Source: CAIKMD01 sp963740675
GTDB taxonomy: Bacteria > Pseudomonadota > Alphaproteobacteria > ATCC43930 > CGMCC-115725
Length of the DNA: 64,000 nucleotides
Reading direction: 5' to 3'
Assembly (NCBI GenBank): GCA_963740675.1
Contig: CAVUFS010000006.1
Location: 186,001 to 250,000, forward strand
Shown here: positions 33,820-43,121 of the stretch, one piece after another
Numbering within the stretch: position 1 is the stretch's first letter
Layout of the letters: every line of letters begins with the position of its first letter
Translations under genes and position numbers: made by a program
The notes under the pieces: model-generated
What the model saw: the letters and a program-made list of their open reading frames with translations, nothing else
The model's database searches: none
Told to the model about the DNA's origin: nothing

Positions 33820-34767
33820 TCATGCAGCAACTCGACATGCGAGGCTGATGCATTCGACATGTCTGTGGTCCGTGCCGCAACAGCCGCCGAAGACATTCAA
33901 CTGGGGATGGCGTCTTAGCAGCGAGCGGTACTGCTGGCCGAGTTCGATCGGATCGCCATCGTCGAGGTCAGGCGAATCGTTCAGCTCCCGATGGCTGCGC
34001 TTTGACGCGTTCGCACGGATGCCGCGTATGCGCTTCGTCCACTGTTCGGTTGGCGAGAGGATGTTCTCGAAATGCGTTGGGTGAGCACAGGTGATCATAT
34101 AGTAGACCGGCGCATTTGCCGTGGCATCGTCGAGTTGCGCGATTGCCGCTCCGAGGGCCTGACCTGTTGGCAGACGACCGTCTGTCTCGAGCGTGAACGA
34201 GACGACGACGGGAACATCGTGCTTCTGCGCGGCGCGTGCGATGCCGGTGGCCTCGTCGACATTGGTCATCGTGATCGCCGTGACCATGTCGACGCCCGCC
34301 TCCGCAAATGCCGCGATCTGGTGCGCATGGTAGGCTTCTGCTTCCGTGGCCGACATCGGTTGGCCGGGATCATAGCCATCGCCGCGCGGGCCGACGCAGC
34401 CGCTGATGACGATCGGCATTTCCTTGGTCTCATGCTGAGCCTGCAGCTCCGCCATAAGCCGGATCGCATCGCGATTGGCCGCTGACATCTCGTCACGCGT
34501 GTACCCGAGCCGGTCGCCCCAGTCGGCGCTGGCGCGCCATGTCGGACTCTCGAGGATGAAACCGGTGCCGGATGATTTCGCGATTGCGATATAGCGCTCG
34601 TAGTAGCGCACTAGGGCAGTGCGGCCGACCGGATCGCGCAGACGGTGAAAGGCGGCGAAATACGGAAGGTCCAGTCGCTCACGGAAGATGAGGTCGGTCT
34701 CGATGCCTCCGTCGGTCAGGAAGAGACGGCCTGAGAGTTGGGGCAAGTTGCCTTGGTACTTGTGCAT
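33820..34767 (-). CDS. Homocysteine S-methyltransferase-family protein
   Basis: 315 residues. The S-methyl-transferase domain has FLTDGGIETDLIF, the first zinc-site region PIVISGCVGPRGDGY, YHAHQIAAFAEAGVDMVTAI and the C-terminal GGCCGTDHRH, which provides the paired cysteines that hold Zn. Family members move a methyl group from S-methylmethionine or betaine to homocysteine, but many paralogues are uncharacterised. ATG 34767 is preceded by GGAGG at 6 bases. It is convergent with doxX (5-bp gap). Confidence 0.85.
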   Translation of the reverse strand: MHKYQGNLPQLSGRLFLTDGGIETDLIFRERLDLPYFAAFHRLRDPVGRTALVRYYERYIAIAKSSGTGFILESPTWRASADWGDRLGYTRDEMSAANRDAIRLMAELQAQHETKEMPIVISGCVGPRGDGYDPGQPMSATEAEAYHAHQIAAFAEAGVDMVTAITMTNVDEATGIARAAQKHDVPVVVSFTLETDGRLPTGQALGAAIAQLDDATANAPVYYMITCAHPTHFENILSPTEQWTKRIRGIRANASKRSHRELNDSPDLDDGDPIELGQQYRSLLRRHPQLNVFGGCCGTDHRHVECISLACRVAA

Positions 34768-35009
34768 TTCTTCCCTCCTGCCACGGCAGCCGAGAAGTCG
34801 TTCCAGCCGATCGCCTTTGATCTTCGGAACGACGGCCATCGCTCACGCGAAACCAATAAACCGGTCAGGGGTGGAAGTGGATGACCGAGACGCCGGGATT
34901 CTTGATCGATCGGCTAAATCAGCAGCGGCTGGGAACGCGAGCGAGGTGCGCAATTCGCGGATCGCTCGCCCAGCATGTCGGCGAAGGTGAATCGGAGCCT
35001 GGTCGCTAC

Positions 35010-35145
35010 CGTATTACGCCGACTTCACTAACCACTTCACGACGGACCATTTCTTTGGGAACGTCGTGAGCTTCACCGAATTTCCCCCTCCCGCTCGCGG
35101 TCGTCGGCCCCGGTGCCTTCGCGATCGAGAAGGACCGCAGCTAAA
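35010..35145 (+). pseudogene. DoxX paralogue, C-terminal relic
   Basis: 35092-35145 encodes LAVVGPGAFAIEKDRS and a stop, almost the end of the DoxX protein at 33405 (MAVGPGAFAIEKERV). In another frame just before it TTDHFFGNV resembles LDHFFENI. It is a frameshifted, truncated duplicate. The rest of the gap 34840-35010 shows no recognisable gene. Confidence 0.6.
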
Positions 35146-35156
35146 GGTGTGCAACC

Positions 35157-37538
35157 CTACCAGGGCCGCGCCCAATAACCGAAGTCAGGCGCCGCGAGCT
35201 GGGCCTGTGCGAAGCCTCCGTTCGCCGTGCTGAGCGCGGTGCGGACGCCGACATTGCCGAAGCCGATGATGTCCGCGCGCTGGCTTGCCGCGACCCTGGC
35301 AAGGAAACGGGGATTCCGATCGACCCGCCAACCGCCCGCGTCGTAGCAGAAATCCTGGAGCACCGGAGACGGCGAATAGTTGAACACGCCGCCGCCTTGG
35401 CTCAGCGCGACAAAAACCCCGGCATCGCCGAACCCGACGATGTCGTTCTTACCGTCGCCCGTTATGTCCGCGATAAGGCGAGGGTGCTTGTCCACACGCC
35501 AACCGGAATCATAGCCGAGATCGGCGATCGCGAGCTTCGGCTGCTGGAAGGTGCCGTCGCCCCAGCCCTGCGCGACCCAGACGCCGGCGTTGCCGAAGCC
35601 GACGATGTCGAGCACCCCCTCCCCCGAAAGGTCCGCCAGGAAGCGCGGATGCTTGTCGACGCGCCAGCCTGTGTCATAGCAGAAATCCTGGATGACGCGT
35701 TGCGGCGTGCCGAACCCGCCATTGCCGTCGCCGAGCGCGACCCAGACGCCGTCGTCGAAGAAGCCGATGATGTCAGCGATGCCGTTGCCGCGGAGATCGA
35801 CGACGTAACGCACGTGGCGATCCATACGCCATCCCTGGTCGTAGCAGAAATTATTGAGGACCGGCGCAGGCGTATAGGCGAACGTACCGTCGCCGTTGCT
35901 GAGCGCGACGAAGACACCGGCGTTGCCGAAACCGACGATATCCTTACGGCCTCTGTTCCGGAGGTCCGCGAGGAAGCGCGGATGTCGGTCGACGCGCCAG
36001 CCGGCATCATAACCGAGGTCGGCGATCGCAAGCTGCGTGGGGCCGAAGGCGCCACCACCGGTCGCGAGGGCAATGAAGACCCCGGCGTTCCCGAAGCCCA
36101 CGATATCCTTGCGAGCCTCGCCGGTTATGTCGCCGATCAAGCGGACATGCTTTTCCACCCGCCAGCCGCCGGCGTCGTAGCCGAAATCCTTAGTCGCAAG
36201 CCGCGGCCAATCGAAGGTACCGTCGCCCTTGCCGAGCGCGGTCCAGACGCCATCCACGCCAAAGGCCACAATGTCGGCGATTCCATCGCCGTTAACATCT
36301 TCGACGAACTGCGGATTGGACGCGATCGGTTCCCATGACAGCTCGATCACATGATGGTCGGACGAAGTATAGGCGACGTTCTGTGTGCCGCCAAAATAGT
36401 CGAAGATGAAGCCGATCGGATCGGTGGCAGGGAGCGGCGCGCCGGTCCGCGTGATCAGGTCGTTGTGATTCCAAGCGCCGCCGGATATCCGCCACAGCTC
36501 GTGGATATGGCCATCGGCGCCGAGATAGACAACATGCTCGGTGTTCTGGGCGTCGAAGACATAAGCCGCGGGATTTCCCGTCGCGAGCGGCGCGCCCGCA
36601 AGTTGTGTCGGCTTGCCCCAATAATGCCAGCCATTGGTCGCCGTGGCCCAGCGGAGCTCGTGGATATTTCCGTCCGTTCCGCGGTAGTAGACGTGTTGCG
36701 TGAATTCTCCCTCGAAAGCGTAGCCAGCGGGATCGCCGACGGCGGGCACCGGCGCGCCGGTGATGCCGGTGAGGTCACCGCCGTCATGCCAATTCCCTCC
36801 GCTGTCCCGCCAAAACTCGCGAACCGGTCCCGAGCCCAGCCCGGCCGGCGCGACGAAGACGACGTGTTGCGTCGATTGTCCCGCAAAGCCGTAGGAAGCA
36901 GGAGCGCTGAGGCATAAAGGGCCGCCGGTGACGCTCGTCAGATCTCGGGCGTGCCAGCCCGCGATATCCCACCACAGCTCCTGGACGTGCTGATCCGTGC
37001 CGCGGAAGAAGACCTGCTGCAGCCCTGCCATCGCGAACCCTGTGGGCCCATCGACCGCCGGAACCGTTTCATGTGCGCTGGTCGATAGGTTTTTCGTGTG
37101 CCACCCGTCATCATCGCGATAGATCTCGATGATGTTGCCGCTGAGGTCCCCCGCGATGTAGTCGATATGCATGGTCTGTTGCTCGGGGAAGTAGTAGCCA
37201 GCCCGCCCGGTGAATTGATCGACGCGCGGCGCGCCTACGCCGCTGGTCAATTCGCCGCCGGCACGCCAGCTGCGCGTGTCGGGATCCCAATACATCCACC
37301 ACAGCGTGCCGTTGCCGCCTATGCCCTGCGTGAAGCCCTGATAGAAGATATTCCGGATTCCGATCGCGGCGTAACCAGCCGGCATACCGAATGCCGGCAT
37401 GTTGTAAGCTTCGACAAAAAGATCGGTGGCTTTCCATCCCATGGTTGTGCCTCCTTCTCCACGCGCATCCGTGACGACGAGCACTGCCAACAACGAGGTT
37501 AAGCCAAACGACATGAGTGCCGAATGCCGAAATATCAT
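35157..37538 (-). CDS. Large beta-propeller protein: lectin-like repeats plus FG-GAP/VCBS-type repeats
   Basis: 793 residues in two repeat blocks. Residues about 40-395 hold six to seven units of about 52 residues like TQHVYYRGTDGNIHELRW...GAPLATGNPAAYVF, resembling fucose-lectin or tectonin-style blades. Residues about 400-790 hold seven units of about 54 residues like GDGKNDIVGFGDAGVFVALS and GYDSGWRVDKHPRLIADITG, with D-x-N/T-G-D-G-x-x-D calcium-type loops of FG-GAP/VCBS repeats. The N-terminus MSFGLTSLLAVLVV could be a signal peptide. However, ATG 37442 (residue 33) has a perfect AAGGAGG 7 bases upstream and may be the real start. Likely a surface or secreted carbohydrate-binding protein. 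Standing alone. Confidence 0.7.
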   Translation of the reverse strand: MIFRHSALMSFGLTSLLAVLVVTDARGEGGTTMGWKATDLFVEAYNMPAFGMPAGYAAIGIRNIFYQGFTQGIGGNGTLWWMYWDPDTRSWRAGGELTSGVGAPRVDQFTGRAGYYFPEQQTMHIDYIAGDLSGNIIEIYRDDDGWHTKNLSTSAHETVPAVDGPTGFAMAGLQQVFFRGTDQHVQELWWDIAGWHARDLTSVTGGPLCLSAPASYGFAGQSTQHVVFVAPAGLGSGPVREFWRDSGGNWHDGGDLTGITGAPVPAVGDPAGYAFEGEFTQHVYYRGTDGNIHELRWATATNGWHYWGKPTQLAGAPLATGNPAAYVFDAQNTEHVVYLGADGHIHELWRISGGAWNHNDLITRTGAPLPATDPIGFIFDYFGGTQNVAYTSSDHHVIELSWEPIASNPQFVEDVNGDGIADIVAFGVDGVWTALGKGDGTFDWPRLATKDFGYDAGGWRVEKHVRLIGDITGEARKDIVGFGNAGVFIALATGGGAFGPTQLAIADLGYDAGWRVDRHPRFLADLRNRGRKDIVGFGNAGVFVALSNGDGTFAYTPAPVLNNFCYDQGWRMDRHVRYVVDLRGNGIADIIGFFDDGVWVALGDGNGGFGTPQRVIQDFCYDTGWRVDKHPRFLADLSGEGVLDIVGFGNAGVWVAQGWGDGTFQQPKLAIADLGYDSGWRVDKHPRLIADITGDGKNDIVGFGDAGVFVALSQGGGVFNYSPSPVLQDFCYDAGGWRVDRNPRFLARVAASQRADIIGFGNVGVRTALSTANGGFAQAQLAAPDFGYWARPW

Positions 37539-37821
37539 CCTTATTGTTGTCTCGAGCCTCTGACGTCCGTCTGGGTCAGACCGTGCCCGCCGTCATTCTG
37601 GGGTGAAATAGGACGAGGCTGAAGCTGTGAGAGAGCGAAGCTTGAGTACTCATGATGGTCAAGGCCATCAACCAAAGAGCTAACTATGTAGGAGACGGAC
37701 GCCGAGATCGCGCCGCTACTTCAGTGGAGGACCCGCGCGTTGCGCCTCCGCGGCGCGTCGGGCGAGCCGCGATGGACCAGTCAGGTAGCTCTGCCTGCCA
37801 CGGGGATGACGGCGATGAGGC

Positions 37822-38808
37822 CTAGTCGGCTTTGACCGACAGCTCCATCGGCAATTCGGTCGCGAGGCCCCGGCGCAGCGCCTCACGATAAGCAAGCTCG
37901 GCCACCGCCAGATCCTGCAACGAGGCACCGACCGAGCGGAACATCGGCTGCTTCGCCGCACGCAGCCGGTCATCGACTTTGCCGGCCAGCAGATCGTTCA
38001 GCGAGACGAATTTCTCTTCGAAGCGGATGCCGGCGGCATGCGCCGCGCGGAAGCAGCCGGTTTCCTCCATCACCTCGCCCGGCATATCGGCAACGATGAG
38101 ATCGCTGCGCTCGATCGCTGCCGTATCGATCTCGATATGCTCGGGCAAAGTCGCGCCGATCGAGGCAAGGAACATCTCCGGCGTCAGCCACGCGCCCTCG
38201 AAGACGGGCTTGCCGTCGAGGGTACGCGTTGCGCCAACCACGAGTGATGCGCCGTCGACCGCATCCTTCGCCGTGGTCACCGCTTTCACCGGCACGCCGA
38301 GCTCTTTGGTAAAATTCTGGGCGAAAGCCTCGCGGTTCGCTGCCGTGGGGCTGAACACGCGCATCTCCTTGATCGGACGCACAGAGGCAACCGCACGCGC
38401 ATGCGAATGTGCCTCGCTGCCGCTGCCGAGCATCGCGACGATCGCCGGGCCTTGCACCGCCATGCGATCGATCGCCACCGCCGTCGTCGCCGCCGTGCGC
38501 AGCGCCGTGATGCTGCGGCCATCGAGCATCGCCAGCAGCTCGCCCAATTCCTGATCGAAGAGCGTGATCACATAGCGGACGGTTTTGCTGCGCGGAAAAC
38601 AGAATTGCTTCGTGCCCATCACCGAGCCGCCAGGCAGCACGCCGGTCAGCGTGCGCATCCAGATGCCCTTGCCGCGCGCCAGCGTACGCGGCGGACCGGC
38701 GAAAGGCGGATGCTCGACCGAATAGACATCGCGCAGCTTGCCGATCATCGCCGGCCAGGCCAGCACCTCTTTGACCGCCTGCTCAGAGACGAATACCGGA
38801 CGGCCCAT
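37822..38808 (-). CDS. Ornithine cyclodeaminase/mu-crystallin family protein
   Basis: 328 residues. The NAD-binding fold is present (GPAIVAMLGSGSEAHSHARA, IKEMRVFSPTAANREAFAQN), with GVMGTKQ-like GSVMGTKQFCF, LAMLDGRSITALRTAATTAV and GASLQDLAVAELAYREAL. The family includes ornithine cyclodeaminase, alanine dehydrogenase and ketimine reductases; which one cannot be told. ATG 38808 has GAGG shortly upstream. About 280 bp between this gene and the propeller gene hold nothing recognisable. Confidence 0.85.
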   Translation of the reverse strand: MGRPVFVSEQAVKEVLAWPAMIGKLRDVYSVEHPPFAGPPRTLARGKGIWMRTLTGVLPGGSVMGTKQFCFPRSKTVRYVITLFDQELGELLAMLDGRSITALRTAATTAVAIDRMAVQGPAIVAMLGSGSEAHSHARAVASVRPIKEMRVFSPTAANREAFAQNFTKELGVPVKAVTTAKDAVDGASLVVGATRTLDGKPVFEGAWLTPEMFLASIGATLPEHIEIDTAAIERSDLIVADMPGEVMEETGCFRAAHAAGIRFEEKFVSLNDLLAGKVDDRLRAAKQPMFRSVGASLQDLAVAELAYREALRRGLATELPMELSVKAD

Positions 38809-38979
38809 GTCTACCTCATCCTTTTTCCTGACCATCATTCCAACCCGCGACCCATCGAGGGTCAAGGCGACCACGCAATCGATTGGCGCGCTTCGCGAAC
38901 CAATCAGACTTATTTGACGAAGCTGTTGTCGATCAGCGACGCATAATCGGAAAGCTTCTCCTCGGGCTTGAGGAAGCCG

Positions 38980-39840
38980 CTAGCGCGCTTCGGCCAGGAG
39001 CGGCACTTCGCGCTGCAGCGCGCTCAGATCCGGGAGGCCGATGTGGAAAATCTCGGCTTCGCTTTCGGCGCGAATCTCTAACTGCTCGCCTGCCGCCGTA
39101 TGGATGGTCGTATGCTTGCGCCACGCCGCGTCGCCGATACGACCTGAGCCCGACACCACAAAATAAAGGCTGCGGCTGTCGAGCAGACGCCGTGCACCGG
39201 CCGCGAGCCCAATAAAGCCGAGCCGCGTCCCCCGCTCGCTGAAATCCCCGAGCAGCTTGTAGGACGAGCCCGCGCCGTCGCTCACCCAGGAGAAATTTTT
39301 CGGGCGCATGAAGATCGGCTGGTCGTAGCGCGGCTTTGCATAGTCAATCGGGTGTCGATAAGCATTCTCCCAGACCGCCTCATAGCCATCCTGGTTGCGC
39401 TTGCGACCGTCGGGGCCCATCACCGTGTAGATGCCCTCATGGAACTCGCCCTTCTGTTTCAGCTCGGCAATGCTGACATTGTATTCGCCGTCGGAGAGAT
39501 ACCCCGAGCCGCTCGCGCCAGCGTGCTGCAGCAGCAGGATCGTGCTCCCGTCGCTCGACGCGGATGGCCCATAGGGCGTGCCTTCCGGGAAATAACCAAC
39601 CATGCCTTCGGTCATCGTGCCGATCCCGTCGTAATCGAAGCTGCCGCCGACCTGGAGGCGTATTTGATCGAAATTGTGCCGATGGCGCGGCGTCGTGTAA
39701 TCGGCATGGGTGGTGGCGATGATGAGCTTGAAATTATCGATCGCGCCCGGCGTGCCCACGAGCAGGCTGCGATAGTCGATCGTGCTGCGCACGGTCTTGC
39801 GCACGACAAGTTCGACATCGTCAAGGTGAACCAACCGCAT
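38980..39840 (-). CDS. Cupin-like protein
   Basis: 286 residues. The metal-type motif HADYTTPRHRHNFDQIRLQV and GGSFDYDGIGTMTEGMVGYF in the first half fit a cupin. The second half repeats a cupin-like pattern (LYFVVSGSGRIGDAAWRKHT, AAGEQLEIRAESEAEIFHIG). It is divergent from the SBP cluster at 39971 and downstream of nothing else; a sensor or dioxygenase role is possible. Family assigned from motif only. Confidence 0.7.
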   Translation of the reverse strand: MRLVHLDDVELVVRKTVRSTIDYRSLLVGTPGAIDNFKLIIATTHADYTTPRHRHNFDQIRLQVGGSFDYDGIGTMTEGMVGYFPEGTPYGPSASSDGSTILLLQHAGASGSGYLSDGEYNVSIAELKQKGEFHEGIYTVMGPDGRKRNQDGYEAVWENAYRHPIDYAKPRYDQPIFMRPKNFSWVSDGAGSSYKLLGDFSERGTRLGFIGLAAGARRLLDSRSLYFVVSGSGRIGDAAWRKHTTIHTAAGEQLEIRAESEAEIFHIGLPDLSALQREVPLLAEAR

Positions 39841-39970
39841 GCTCCCTCCCGAGCTTTCTTTTATCTACACGCAGTCTAATCACAGCCCATCGGCGCGGAC
39901 AACGAGGACGCACCGTGAAGGATGCGCCCCGCCCTTTTGCATGGTATTGATTGGCCAACGGGGAGGAACG

Positions 39971-40975
39971 ATGCGGGGTCGAAACACCGCTGTCGCAATC
40001 ATCGCGACTCTGTTCGCGCTGGGAACGGCCCATGCCGATCCGCTGACCATCCGCAGCGGCTGGGTGGTCATGACCTCGGGCTATACGCCGATGGTCGTCG
40101 AGGCGAAGGATCAACTCAAGCACTACGGCAGCTCTTACGTCTTAGAGCCGATTCATTTTCAGGGCAGCGCGCCGTCGATGGCCGCGCTTGCCAGCGGCGG
40201 CGTCGATATCATCCCTATCGGCTATTCGACGCTGCTGACGGCTGTCACCAACGCGAAGATGGACGATATCCGCGTCGTCGCCGACGATTTTCAGGACGGC
40301 GTCGAGGGCTACTCCTCGGTGCCCTTCATGGTGCGCAACGACAACAGCATCGCCACGGTCGAAGATTTGAAGGGCCATGTCGTCGCGACCAACTCGATCG
40401 GCGGCGCTTTCGACATCGGCTTGCGCGCGATGTTCCGCAAACATGGGCTCGAAGACAAGCGCGACGTCACCATTGTCGAATCCGATTACGGCAATATGAA
40501 TTCGATGCTGCTGTCGAAGAAGGTCGATATGACCATCGGCGCGCAGCCCGGCGTCAGCGACCCCGCCTTTCGTGCTGCCACCCATCCCCTGTTCACGATG
40601 CGCGACGCGACCGGTGGCAGGACGCAGGTTCTGGTCTTCGCCGCACGCACCGGCTTCCTCGAGAAGAACCGCGCCGCGCTGATCGATTTCTTCACCGATA
40701 TGCTGGCGCTGTCGCGCTGGTTCCACGACCCGGCCCATCGTCCCGAAGCGATCGCGCTGGCCGCGCGCGTGACCAAACAGCCCTACGAGCGGCTCAATTC
40801 CTATCTGTTCTCGACCAGCGACTTCTACAGCGACCCGAAAGGCATGCCCGATACCGGCGCTTTGCAATCGGGCATCGACATGATGGTTGCGCTCGGTTTC
40901 GCGAAAGAAAGCATCGACGTAAAACGCTATCTCGATCTCAGCCTTGTCCAGGAAGCAGCAAAGCGACTCCCATGA
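39971..40975 (+). CDS. ABC transporter substrate-binding protein, NMT1 type, paralogue 1
   Basis: 334 residues with a signal peptide (AIIATLFALGTAHA-D). Landmarks are ADPLTIRSGWVVMTSGYTPM, GVDIIPIGYSTLLTAVTNAK, DLKGHVVATNSIGGAFDIGL and a C-terminal YLDLSLVQEAAKRLP. GGGAGGAACG precedes ATG 39971. It is the first of three consecutive paralogues. Its stop overlaps the start of the second by ATGA. No permease or ATPase gene is within the cluster. Family members bind sulfonates, pyrimidine precursors or aromatics in the periplasm. Confidence 0.85.
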   Translation: MRGRNTAVAIIATLFALGTAHADPLTIRSGWVVMTSGYTPMVVEAKDQLKHYGSSYVLEPIHFQGSAPSMAALASGGVDIIPIGYSTLLTAVTNAKMDDIRVVADDFQDGVEGYSSVPFMVRNDNSIATVEDLKGHVVATNSIGGAFDIGLRAMFRKHGLEDKRDVTIVESDYGNMNSMLLSKKVDMTIGAQPGVSDPAFRAATHPLFTMRDATGGRTQVLVFAARTGFLEKNRAALIDFFTDMLALSRWFHDPAHRPEAIALAARVTKQPYERLNSYLFSTSDFYSDPKGMPDTGALQSGIDMMVALGFAKESIDVKRYLDLSLVQEAAKRLP

Positions 40976-41973
40976 CCATGATCCGTTTTTTGATTGCCAC
41001 CGCACTTGTTTTGACGCTCGCCCGTACCGCCGACGCCGATCCGGTCACGATCCGCACCGGCTGGGTCGTTGCCACTTCGGGTTACTCGCCGCTCCAGCTT
41101 GAGAAGAAGGATCTGCTGAAGCACTACGGCAAATCCTACGTGATGGAGCCGCAACATTTCCAAGGCACGGCGCCGCAACTCACCGCCTTCGCCGGCGGGC
41201 AGATCGACATCGCCACGATCGGCTATTCGACCTTCGCCCTCGCCGTCCTCAACGCGAAGATGGAAGATATCCGCATCGTCGCCGACGGCTTTCAGGACGG
41301 CGCCGATGGCTTTAACAGCACCGCTTTCATGGTCCGGAACGATGGCGGCATCGCCAAGGTCGAGGATCTGAAGGGCAAAGTCGTCGCCAGCAACGGCTTC
41401 GGCGGCGCTTACGATGTCGGCATGCGCTCGATGCTGCGTAAGCACGGGCTCGAGGACAAACGCGACTATGCGGTGATCGAATCCGATTTCGCGCATATGA
41501 ACGCGGTGCTGCTGGAGCGCAAGGCGTCGCTGACCATCGGCTCGATGCCGTTCCTGCTCGATCCAGAGATGCAAGCAAACGCACATACGCTCTTCACCCT
41601 GCGCGATGCGATGGGCCGCACGCAGATGATCGTGCTCGCCGCGCGGCAGGGCTTTCTCGACAAGAACCGCGACGCGCTCAATGATTTCTTCGAGGACATG
41701 CTGGCGTCGTTCCGCTGGTTCCATGACCCAGCCAATCGCGCCGAGATGCTCGCCATCGTCGCGAAGACCACCCATCAGCCGGCCGATCAGCTCGGCCAAT
41801 ATCTCTGGACCGACAAGGACTTTTATTACGACCACAACGGTCTGCCCGATCTGGGCGCGCTGCAGAACAATATCAACGCGCTACACGATCTCGACATGAT
41901 CAAAGGCGATGTCGATGTGAAGAAATACGTCGATCTCAGCTTCATCAAAGAAGCCGCGAAGCGGCTCAACTAG
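40972..41973 (+). CDS. ABC transporter substrate-binding protein, NMT1 type, paralogue 2
   Basis: 333 residues, starting MTMIRFLIATALVLTLARTA with cleavage likely after DA. It repeats the pattern of paralogue 1 almost motif for motif (ADPVTIRTGWVVATSGYSPL, QIDIATIGYSTFALAVLNAK, SNGFGGAYDVGMRSMLRKHG, KYVDLSFIKEAAKRLN). The start overlaps the preceding stop by four bases (ATGA), so it is translationally coupled. Confidence 0.85.
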   Translation: MTMIRFLIATALVLTLARTADADPVTIRTGWVVATSGYSPLQLEKKDLLKHYGKSYVMEPQHFQGTAPQLTAFAGGQIDIATIGYSTFALAVLNAKMEDIRIVADGFQDGADGFNSTAFMVRNDGGIAKVEDLKGKVVASNGFGGAYDVGMRSMLRKHGLEDKRDYAVIESDFAHMNAVLLERKASLTIGSMPFLLDPEMQANAHTLFTLRDAMGRTQMIVLAARQGFLDKNRDALNDFFEDMLASFRWFHDPANRAEMLAIVAKTTHQPADQLGQYLWTDKDFYYDHNGLPDLGALQNNINALHDLDMIKGDVDVKKYVDLSFIKEAAKRLN

Positions 41974-41995
41974 TTACACCAGGGAGAAAACAGTG

Positions 41996-43006
41996 ATGCG
42001 CGTCGCAGGAATCTTGGTTGCCGCTTCGGCTTTCGCTTTGCTCACCGGCGGTGCGAACGCCGATCCCGTGAAGATCCGGGCCGGCTGGAGCAACACGCCG
42101 ACGGCGATGGCGCCAGTCATCTTCGCCAAGCCCGAGCTCGCGCAGCATCTTGGGAAGACCTACACGATGGAGCCCGTGCATTTCGCGGGCTCGGCGCCAG
42201 AAATCACGGCGCTGGCCAGCGGCGATCTCGACATCGCGACGCTCGCGCCTTCCTCGATGGCTTCGGCGATCGAGAACGCGCATATGAGCGATATGCGTGT
42301 CATCGGCGACGAGAATCAGGACGGCGTCGAGGGCTGGGCCACCAGCCTGTTCTTCGTCGCGAAGGACAGCCCGATCAAGACAGTCGAAGACCTCAAGGGC
42401 AAAGTCCTCGCTTCGAACGCGATCGGCGGCGGCCTCGATATCGGCATCCGAGCGATGTTGCGAAAGCACCATCTCGACGACAAGCGCGACGTCACCATCA
42501 TCGAAGGACCGTTCCCGGCGATGCTGCCGATGCTCGCCGAGCACAAAGCCGATCTGGTGGCCGCCGTGCCGCCCTTCAGCTTCATCGGCGAAGCCAAGGG
42601 CAATGTGCGCACGCTCTTCACGCTGCGCGATGCGATCGGCACGTCGGAATTCATCTTCGACGTCGCGCGCAAACCCTTCATCGACAAGAACCACGCCGCG
42701 CTGGTCGATTTCACCGAGGATTGGATCCGTGCCGAGCGCTGGTTCCTCGATCCCAAGAACCATGACGAGGCGGTGAAGATCGTCTCCGATTTCACCAAGG
42801 TGCCGGTGGCAAGCTGGCAGGATTGGCTCTTCACGCATAAGGACGTCTATCGCGACCCCGATCACCGCGCCAATCTCAAGGCGTTGCAGGAGACGCTGGA
42901 CGTGCAGCAGCAATTGGGCATCCAGAAGACGCGTATCGACGTCGCGAAATACGCCGATAACAGCCTGGTCGACGAAGCTGTGAAGCGGGTAGGTTCGGCG
43001 AATTAG
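41996..43006 (+). CDS. ABC transporter substrate-binding protein, NMT1 type, paralogue 3
   Basis: 336 residues with a signal peptide (VAASAFALLTGGANA-D). It is more diverged than the other two: ADPVKIRAGWSNTPTAMAPV, DLDIATLAPSSMASAIENAH, LKGKVLASNAIGGGLDIGIR and a C-terminal DVAKYADNSLVDEAVKRVG. The gap to paralogue 2 is 22 bp with a GGGAGA site. A GTG at 41993 could also start it. The cluster ends here at a palindromic repeat. Confidence 0.85.
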   Translation: MRVAGILVAASAFALLTGGANADPVKIRAGWSNTPTAMAPVIFAKPELAQHLGKTYTMEPVHFAGSAPEITALASGDLDIATLAPSSMASAIENAHMSDMRVIGDENQDGVEGWATSLFFVAKDSPIKTVEDLKGKVLASNAIGGGLDIGIRAMLRKHHLDDKRDVTIIEGPFPAMLPMLAEHKADLVAAVPPFSFIGEAKGNVRTLFTLRDAIGTSEFIFDVARKPFIDKNHAALVDFTEDWIRAERWFLDPKNHDEAVKIVSDFTKVPVASWQDWLFTHKDVYRDPDHRANLKALQETLDVQQQLGIQKTRIDVAKYADNSLVDEAVKRVGSAN

Positions 43007-43024
43007 AACTTTCGAACTAGAGGC

Positions 43025-43107
43025 CGTCATTGCGAGCGAAGCGAAGCAATCCAGTGGCCGATGCAGACTGGATTGCTTCGGCCCACTACTTGGGCCTCGC
43101 AATGACG
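43025..43107. repeat. Dispersed palindromic repeat, CGTCATTGCGAG type, copy 2
   Basis: CGTCATTGCGAGCGAAGCGA at the left and CCTCGCAATGACG at the right; inner arms GAAGCAATCCAGT and ACTGGATTGCTTC. Homologous to the repeat at 29154. It lies between the convergent SBP and hydrolase genes, where it may act as a bidirectional terminator. Confidence 0.75.
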
Positions 43108-43121
43108 ATGAGAGTACTTCT

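Noticed and set aside
37539..37821. Search for a small gene or RNA between the propeller gene and the cyclodeaminase-like gene
   Set aside because: Only short shadow frames without ribosome-binding sites were seen and no hairpin-plus-T-run.
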